Origin: Thermohalobaculum sp039821125
GTDB taxonomy: Bacteria > Pseudomonadota > Alphaproteobacteria > Rhodobacterales > Rhodobacteraceae
NCBI GenBank assembly: GCA_039821125.1
Contig: JBCBOR010000002.1
Coordinates: 62,001-126,000 of the forward strand
Reading direction: 5' to 3'
DNA length: 64,000 nt
Positions 59,337 to 64,000 of this stretch are shown here, piece after piece. The notes under the pieces were generated by a model. The model saw only the letters and a list, made by a program, of their open reading frames with translations. It made no database searches and had not been told where the DNA came from. The translations under genes were made by a program, and so were the position numbers. Numbering within the stretch: the first letter of the stretch is position 1; each line of letters opens with the position of its first letter.

Positions 59337-60055
59337 GCATCCTCGTGTTGGGAGGGACCGCGGAGGCACGCGCGCTTTGTGCCGAGCTGTCTCAAAGAGG
59401 TTTGCCGACCATTGCGTCACTCGCAGGCGTCACGACGCTTCGCACACGCTATCCCGTTCCCCTGCGCGTCGGAGGGTTCGGGGGCGCCGAGGGCTTGGCG
59501 ACCTGGCTTCGCTGTCAAAAAGTCACAGCGGTGATCGATGCGACCCACCCGTTCGCTGCGAAAATGCCCTGGCATGCCGCCTCGGCCGCCAAGCAAATCG
59601 GCACACCGCGTCTGCGTCTGCTGCGTACGGCTTGGCCCCCTCGCCAGGGTTGGATCATCGTTCCCGATCTCGTTGCAGCAGCAGACACGCTGCCTGTTGG
59701 CGCCCATGCCTTCCTCAGCACCGGGCGCACCGAAGTCGCCGCCTTCGCCGCGCGCGGGGATGTCCGCTTTACGCTCCGCAGCATCGAGCCACCCGGCGAT
59801 CTTCCTCCTCATATCGCATCGGTGGTCGCGCGTCCGCCCTTCACGGTGGACGCCGAAGTCGAAACGCTCACCCGGCTCGAGATCACACACCTTGTCTCGA
59901 AGAATTCAGGTGGCAAAGAACAGGCGAAACTCGAAGCCGCAGCGCGACTCGGCTTGCCCGTGGTCATGATCTCTCGTCCCCCTCAACCGGATGGGCCGAG
60001 CGCCGCCAAGGTAGCGGATGCCGTCGCCTGGGCTGTCAAAACCGTCGATATCTGA
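59333..60055 (+). CDS. cobK: Precorrin-6A reductase
   Basis: A 240-residue NADPH-dependent reductase that converts precorrin-6A to dihydro-precorrin-6. The Gly-rich start ILVLGGTAEARALCAELSQ and the blocks VIDATHPFAAKMPWHAA, AFLSTGRTEVAAF and LVSKNSGGKEQAKLEAA are typical for CobK/CbiJ. It ends 41 bases before the promoter and riboswitch of the next operon. Confidence 0.95.
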   Translation: MSILVLGGTAEARALCAELSQRGLPTIASLAGVTTLRTRYPVPLRVGGFGGAEGLATWLRCQKVTAVIDATHPFAAKMPWHAASAAKQIGTPRLRLLRTAWPPRQGWIIVPDLVAAADTLPVGAHAFLSTGRTEVAAFAARGDVRFTLRSIEPPGDLPPHIASVVARPPFTVDAEVETLTRLEITHLVSKNSGGKEQAKLEAAARLGLPVVMISRPPQPDGPSAAKVADAVAWAVKTVDI

Positions 60056-60095
60056 TCATACCCGTCGAAACCAGGCCGCCACCGCCAAGCATCGC

Positions 60096-60123
60096 TTGAC
60101 ACATTTCCCCCGTTCGCTGAATT
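60096..60123 (+). promoter_or_regulatory. Candidate promoter before the cobalamin riboswitch
   Basis: A perfect TTGACA (60096-60101) is followed after 16 bases by TGAATT (60118-60123), a weak -10. It lies directly upstream of the riboswitch, which supports it, but the -10 match is poor. Confidence 0.45.
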
Positions 60124-60129
60124 GTCACA

Positions 60130-60340
60130 GTGCACGGTCCCGTCACATCCCCGCATCGCAGCGGGTGGCGGGCTAAGAGGGAATGCGGTGCGCTTCAACC
60201 CAATCCGGGGAAGCAAAGCCGCAGCCGCCCCCGCGACTGTATGCGGAGCGCGCGACCCATCAGCCACTGGTCCAATCGGGCCGGGAAGGCGGGATCGCCG
60301 GGCCCTTGCCCACTCCGTCAGCCAGGAGACCTGCCGTGTA
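60130..60340 (+). ncRNA. Cobalamin riboswitch
   Basis: The canonical elements occur in order: AAGAGGGAATGCGGTG at 60174-60190, GCAGCCGCCCCCGCGACTGT at 60221-60240, GCCACTG at 60263-60269, GGGAAGGCGGG at 60282-60292, and the B12 box AGCCAGGAGACCTGCC at 60320-60335. Downstream, CCCGTC (60356) can pair with GACGGG (60367), a small hairpin just before the ribosome binding site of hupE. Adenosylcobalamin binding should lower expression of the hupE-cobW-cobN operon. Boundaries are approximate. Confidence 0.95.
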
Positions 60341-60384
60341 CCGGTGTGACCCCTCCCGTCGGGTGTGACGGGTATGGAGAGACA

Positions 60385-61035
60385 ATGATGAGAAACCTTG
60401 CCCTCGGCTCAGCCATCGTGCTGTGCACTACCCCCGCCCTTGCCCACCATCCGCTGGCCGGTGCTCCGATGGACACGTTCACCCACGGTGTTCTGTCCGG
60501 AATTGGTCACCCGATCCTCGGCTTCGATCACCTGTTCTTCATAATCGCTGTCGGCATCGTTGCCGCCTATACAGGGCGCGCCCTGATCGCGCCGCTCGGC
60601 TATGTCGCCGGTATGTTGGCTGGCTGTACCCTGATCATGGGGGGCATTGCCCTGCCTGCAGTGGAGTTTGTGATCGCCGCCTCGCTCGTGGTTGGCGGTG
60701 CGGTTTTGATGTCGGGCCGGGCGCTTTCAGCACCCGTTGCCATGGCGTTGTTCGGAGCACTTGGTCTCTTTCACGGCTGGGCCTTTGGCGAGAGCCTCGC
60801 GGGCCAGGAAGGCGGCGCTGCAATCTCGGTCGCTGCGGGCTATCTGATCGGGCTGTCTGTCTCGCAGTGGGCGATCGCGATCGCGGCAGGCTTCCTCGTC
60901 ACCCGCGCGATCGGTGCCCTGGAGGCAACGGCGCTGCCCGCTCGCCTGACCGGAGGCATGGTCGCAGGTGCGGGCGCGTTTCTTGTGCTGGAAGCCGCCG
61001 AAAGCGCCGCCTTCTCCGCGCTCGGCCTCGGCTAA
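60385..61035 (+). CDS. HupE/UreJ family cobalt/nickel transporter
   Basis: A 216-residue membrane protein with a signal-like N-terminus (ALGSAIVLCTTPALA-type) and about six helices. The metal-recognition motif HPILGFDH (42-49) and a second His motif LFHGWAFGESL mark the HupE/UreJ family of Ni/Co permeases. Under a cobalamin riboswitch and before cobW and cobN, cobalt is the likely substrate. GGAGAG precedes the ATG at 60385; a GC-rich 72-base gap separates it from cobW. Confidence 0.93.
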   Translation: MMRNLALGSAIVLCTTPALAHHPLAGAPMDTFTHGVLSGIGHPILGFDHLFFIIAVGIVAAYTGRALIAPLGYVAGMLAGCTLIMGGIALPAVEFVIAASLVVGGAVLMSGRALSAPVAMALFGALGLFHGWAFGESLAGQEGGAAISVAAGYLIGLSVSQWAIAIAAGFLVTRAIGALEATALPARLTGGMVAGAGAFLVLEAAESAAFSALGLG

Positions 61036-61107
61036 CCCCACCATCACCGCGACACGGTGCGGCGGGCCAAACCCCGGCCGCCATCGCGTCCGCTCAGGAG
61101 GCACGCT

Positions 61108-62175
61108 ATGCCCCAGAAGATTCCAGCCACCGTCATCACCGGCTTCCTCGGAGCTGGCAAAACAACGCTGATCCGCAACCTGCTCACCCAGGCAAACGGC
61201 ACCCGGATCGCCCTGGTGATCAACGAGTTCGGCGATATCGGTGTCGATGGCGAGGTGCTGCGCGGCTGCGGCGATGCAGCCTGCCGAGAAGACGACATTG
61301 TCGAGCTGTCCAACGGATGCATCTGCTGCACCGTTGCAGACGACTTCCTGCCCGCCATGCAGAAGATCCTGGATCGACCGGATCGACCCGATCATATCGT
61401 GATTGAGACGTCCGGGCTTGCGCTGCCCCAGCCTCTTGTGCGCGCCTTCAGTTGGCCCGAGATCCGAACCCGCGTCACTGTCGATGGCGTTGTGACCGTG
61501 GTCGATGGTCCAGCGACGGCGGCGGGGCAGTTCGCTCACGATGTTGCTGCTGTCGATGTCCAGCGGGCGGCGGACGAAAGCCTCGATCACGAGACGCCGC
61601 TTGCCGATCTCTTCGTGGATCAGCTGACCTGCGCCGATATGATCGTGATCTCAAAGACCGATGTTATGGAGGAGACGGCGCTCACAGCGCTTGAGGGACG
61701 TCTCGCCCAGCAGGCCCGGCAAGGTGTTCGCCATGTCCGCTCTCGGCCGGACGGTCTAACACCGGGTGTCCTGCTCGGCATCGGATCGGGTGCCGAAACG
61801 GACACAGCGGCCCGCCAAGAAAAGCACCATCATCATCATGATGACCATGATCACGACCACCATCATGACGACGATCATCACAACCACGACCATGACGCAT
61901 TCGACTCCTTTGCACTGTCAGGCGGGGAGATCACAGATGCGGAGGCGTTCGCTGAAACGATTGCCACAACGATGCGCACACATGGCATCCTGCGTCTTAA
62001 GGGCTTTGCCGCCGTCGCTGGCAAACCGATGCGCCTCGTGATCCAGGCTGTCGGTCCACGGATTGAAACCTACTTCGACCGGCCTTTTGGCGGTGACCCG
62101 CGGGAGACGCGGCTCGTCGTGATCGGGCATACCGGGCTCAATCGGACAGAGATCAGCGCGGCCCTCGATCTATGA
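61108..62175 (+). CDS. cobW: CobW metallochaperone GTPase
   Basis: A 355-residue G3E-family GTPase. The P-loop is GFLGAGKTT at 12-20 and the metal-binding GCICC motif spans residues 70-74 (Cys71, Cys73, Cys74). A His/Asp-rich stretch at about 233-262 stores or binds metal, and the CobW C-terminal domain follows. It is thought to deliver cobalt to CobN. CAGGAGGC precedes the ATG at 61108. Its stop overlaps a 43-codon ORF by four bases. Confidence 0.95.
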   Translation: MPQKIPATVITGFLGAGKTTLIRNLLTQANGTRIALVINEFGDIGVDGEVLRGCGDAACREDDIVELSNGCICCTVADDFLPAMQKILDRPDRPDHIVIETSGLALPQPLVRAFSWPEIRTRVTVDGVVTVVDGPATAAGQFAHDVAAVDVQRAADESLDHETPLADLFVDQLTCADMIVISKTDVMEETALTALEGRLAQQARQGVRHVRSRPDGLTPGVLLGIGSGAETDTAARQEKHHHHHDDHDHDHHHDDDHHNHDHDAFDSFALSGGEITDAEAFAETIATTMRTHGILRLKGFAAVAGKPMRLVIQAVGPRIETYFDRPFGGDPRETRLVVIGHTGLNRTEISAALDL

Positions 62176-62303
62176 TCACCCCGCCATTTGTTTCAAACCT
62201 CAACCGGTCCGCCGCGTGCGGGTGGGTGGGCATGCACAACATCAGGCCTGGCAAAATCGTCTGCACGGGAGCACGCGGCGGACCGATCCCGGAACCAGCC
62301 TGA
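62172..62303 (+). CDS. Candidate 43-residue protein coupled to cobW and cobN
   Basis: An ORF whose ATG overlaps the cobW stop (ATGA) and whose stop overlaps the cobN start (TGATG), with all three genes in different frames. The product starts MITPPFVSNLNRSAACGWVG, has two Cys (16 and 31), a basic, Gly-rich second half, and no membrane helix. No ribosome binding site stands out for cobN itself. So reading through this ORF may be needed to start cobN, whether or not the peptide has a function. No family recognised. Confidence 0.5.
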   Translation: MITPPFVSNLNRSAACGWVGMHNIRPGKIVCTGARGGPIPEPA

Positions 62304-64000
62304 TGCACCTCCTCCTTGCTCAACCAGGTGCCGTGATGGATGGATCCGAGGCGGTCGATCTCGAGCAGACACCCGGCGATATCGTCATCATAAGCGCTGC
62401 GGACACCGAACTCGCCGCGCTGGCCGAGGCCCGCGCAACACGGACCGACCCGCTCGACCTGCGTCTTGCCTCGCTGATGCATCTCACGCATCCAATGTCG
62501 GTGGATCTCTACCTCGATCAGACTGCGACCAAGGCAAAACTGGTGATTGTCCGCGTTCTGGGGGGTGAAGGCTACTGGACCTACGGCCTTGAGCAGTTTG
62601 CAGCCCGTCTCGGCGCGGCGGGTATCGGGTTTGCCGCTCTTCCCGGCGACGACAAACCGGACGAAGCGCTTCTCCGGGCCTCTACGGTGATGACCGAGGA
62701 CTGGCACGCGCTCTGGTCGTATTTCGTCGAAGGCGGGCCGGAGAACATGGCCAATCTGCTGTCCACTGCCGAGGCCATAGCCAAAAACAGTCGGGAACGC
62801 CCCGTGGCGGCGCGCCCGCTTCTGAGATCCGGCATCTATTGGCCCGGCACCGGAATCGCTGACCTCGAGACGGTTCGGGCGAGTTGGTCCACTCCAGATG
62901 CCCCTGTTGCTCCGATCATCTTCTACCGTGCACTGGTCCAGGGAGCCGGCCTCCACCCGGTCAATCGACTGGCGCGTGCATTGATGAGCGAGGGTCTGAA
63001 CCCGCTCCCGATCTTCGTTGCTTCGCTCAAGGACCCCGTCTCTGCCGCGACACTTGATACCTTGTTTGCCGAGGCGCCCCCCGCTGTGATCCTCAACACC
63101 ACTTCATTTGCAGTCTCCTCCCCCCAGACCGGCCCGTCGGAAACCCCGCTCGACCGTCCGGGCGTTCCGGTCCTGCAGGCGATCCTTGCGGGCGGGACCG
63201 AGGAGGCATGGCGCGATGGCCTGAGCGGCCTCTCCGCGCGCGACATCGCCATGAACGTCGCCCTGCCCGAGGTCGATGGCCGCGTTCTGTCCCGCGCCAT
63301 CAGCTTCAAGGGCGAGGCCTTTTTCGACGACGCAACGCAGTGCCGGATCGCGACCTATCAGGCGCAAGGGGACCGGGTCGCATTCACCGCCAAGCTGGCC
63401 GCGAACTGGGTGCGCCTCGCGCACACTCCACCATCTGAGAAGCATGTCGCCATCGTCCTCGCCAACTACCCCAACAAGGATGGACGGCTCGCCAACGGGG
63501 TCGGCCTCGATACACCGCAATCTGTGATGGACATGCTGAGTGCCCTGGCGGAGGCAGGCTATCGGATAAACAACGCTCCGGCGGACAGGGCCAAATTGAT
63601 GGCAGCTGTCCAGGCGGGTCCCACGAATTGGCTCAGTGACAGGGCGCACCGCTCCGGCGGCGAGACCCTGTCACCGGAAGACTACCGTGCCCACTATATG
63701 GACCTGCCCTGGGCCATACGGTCACAAATCGAGACCCGTTGGGGCGCGCCGGAGGACGACCCCTTCTTCGAGCCGGGGCGTGGCTTTGCCCTCTCGATCC
63801 TGCGCTTTGGCAACGCGATTGTCGGCATCCAGCCCGCGCGCGGCTATAACATCGATCCGAAAGACAGCTACCACAGCCCGGATCTGGTCCCTCCGCACAA
63901 CTACCTCGCGTTCTATTTCTGGCTCCGTCACCAGTTCTGCGCCCATGCCATCTGCCATTTCGGCAAACACGGCAACCTCGAATGGCTGCCCGGCAAGTCG
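62303..64000 (+). CDS. cobN: Cobaltochelatase subunit CobN, N-terminal part
   Basis: The first 566 residues of the large chelatase subunit (about 1250 in full); the frame is open to the right edge. CobN with CobS/CobT-type AAA+ partners inserts cobalt into hydrogenobyrinic acid a,c-diamide (late insertion). Family blocks seen: MHLTHPMSVDLYLDQTATKA, RPLLRSGIYWPG, APIIFYRALVQGAG, IVLANYPNKDGRLANGVGLD and the conserved CHFGKHGNLEWLPGKS at the edge. The ATG at 62303 overlaps the stop of the preceding small ORF. It is controlled by the cobalamin riboswitch upstream of hupE. Confidence 0.95.
   Translation, partial: MHLLLAQPGAVMDGSEAVDLEQTPGDIVIISAADTELAALAEARATRTDPLDLRLASLMHLTHPMSVDLYLDQTATKAKLVIVRVLGGEGYWTYGLEQFAARLGAAGIGFAALPGDDKPDEALLRASTVMTEDWHALWSYFVEGGPENMANLLSTAEAIAKNSRERPVAARPLLRSGIYWPGTGIADLETVRASWSTPDAPVAPIIFYRALVQGAGLHPVNRLARALMSEGLNPLPIFVASLKDPVSAATLDTLFAEAPPAVILNTTSFAVSSPQTGPSETPLDRPGVPVLQAILAGGTEEAWRDGLSGLSARDIAMNVALPEVDGRVLSRAISFKGEAFFDDATQCRIATYQAQGDRVAFTAKLAANWVRLAHTPPSEKHVAIVLANYPNKDGRLANGVGLDTPQSVMDMLSALAEAGYRINNAPADRAKLMAAVQAGPTNWLSDRAHRSGGETLSPEDYRAHYMDLPWAIRSQIETRWGAPEDDPFFEPGRGFALSILRFGNAIVGIQPARGYNIDPKDSYHSPDLVPPHNYLAFYFWLRHQFCAHAICHFGKHGNLEWLPGKS

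Overview
The window is GC-rich, densely coding chromosomal DNA from an alphaproteobacterium, most probably a member of the Rhodobacterales (Roseobacter/Rhodobacteraceae group). This rests on family and synteny recognition only: comEC/gltX/gltA, the DUF177-rpmF-plsX-fabH-ihfA-merR string, valS/popZ-like/tolC/pcm, a form II CO-dehydrogenase-type operon, and a cobalamin locus with a cbiG-cobJ fusion, cobN and hupE. No rRNA, CRISPR array, transposase, integrase or phage gene was seen.

Layout. 1-6.4 kb: start of comEC (minus), gltX, gltA with a strong terminator, a YkuD L,D-transpeptidase, a cytochrome P450 and an MFS transporter. 6.4-11.3 kb: bamE (minus), then the lipid/ribosome/nucleoid string DUF177-rpmF-plsX-fabH-ihfA-merR and tRNA-Pro(GGG). 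11.3-19 kb: a double-length dCTP deaminase, then a minus-strand run dgt-argS-SPOR-nagZ-scpA-scpB. 19-25 kb: erpA, an unrecognised gene with foreign-looking codon use, xth, a lipoprotein, ilvD and a CPBP protease. 25-32.8 kb: valS with an in-gene 11-bp tandem repeat, a secreted protein, a PopZ-like protein, tolC, pcm and a GST. 32.9-38.3 kb: coxG-coxS-orphan-coxL-coxM of the form II type. 38.3-42 kb: pdeM, two small membrane proteins with a GbsR-type regulator and two matching operator-like palindromes, folD and a secreted protein.

42-64 kb: one large cobalamin locus. The minus-strand operon runs DUF1636-cobT-cobS-phosphatase-cobU-cobQ-dapA-like-MOSC with almost every junction overlapping. Divergent from it is DUF6732-like-cbiX-[DUF429-like::cobH]-cobL-cobI-[cbiG::cobJ]-cobM. 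Then come cobA-cobB (minus), cbiD-cobK (plus), and a clear cobalamin riboswitch controlling hupE-cobW-(43-codon ORF)-cobN, with cobN running off the right edge. Together these cover precorrin methylation, ring contraction support, reduction, amidation, cobalt uptake and chelation, and lower-ligand assembly. The set mixes enzymes classed as anaerobic (CbiX, CbiG, CbiD) with oxygen-pathway or late-insertion enzymes (CobH, CobK, CobL, CobN).

Most novel candidates: the DUF429-like::CobH fusion, the coupled 43-codon ORF between cobW and cobN, the 11-bp minisatellite inside valS, the GbsR regulator with paired operators and two membrane proteins, the secreted orphan inside the cox operon, and the foreign-looking gene after erpA.
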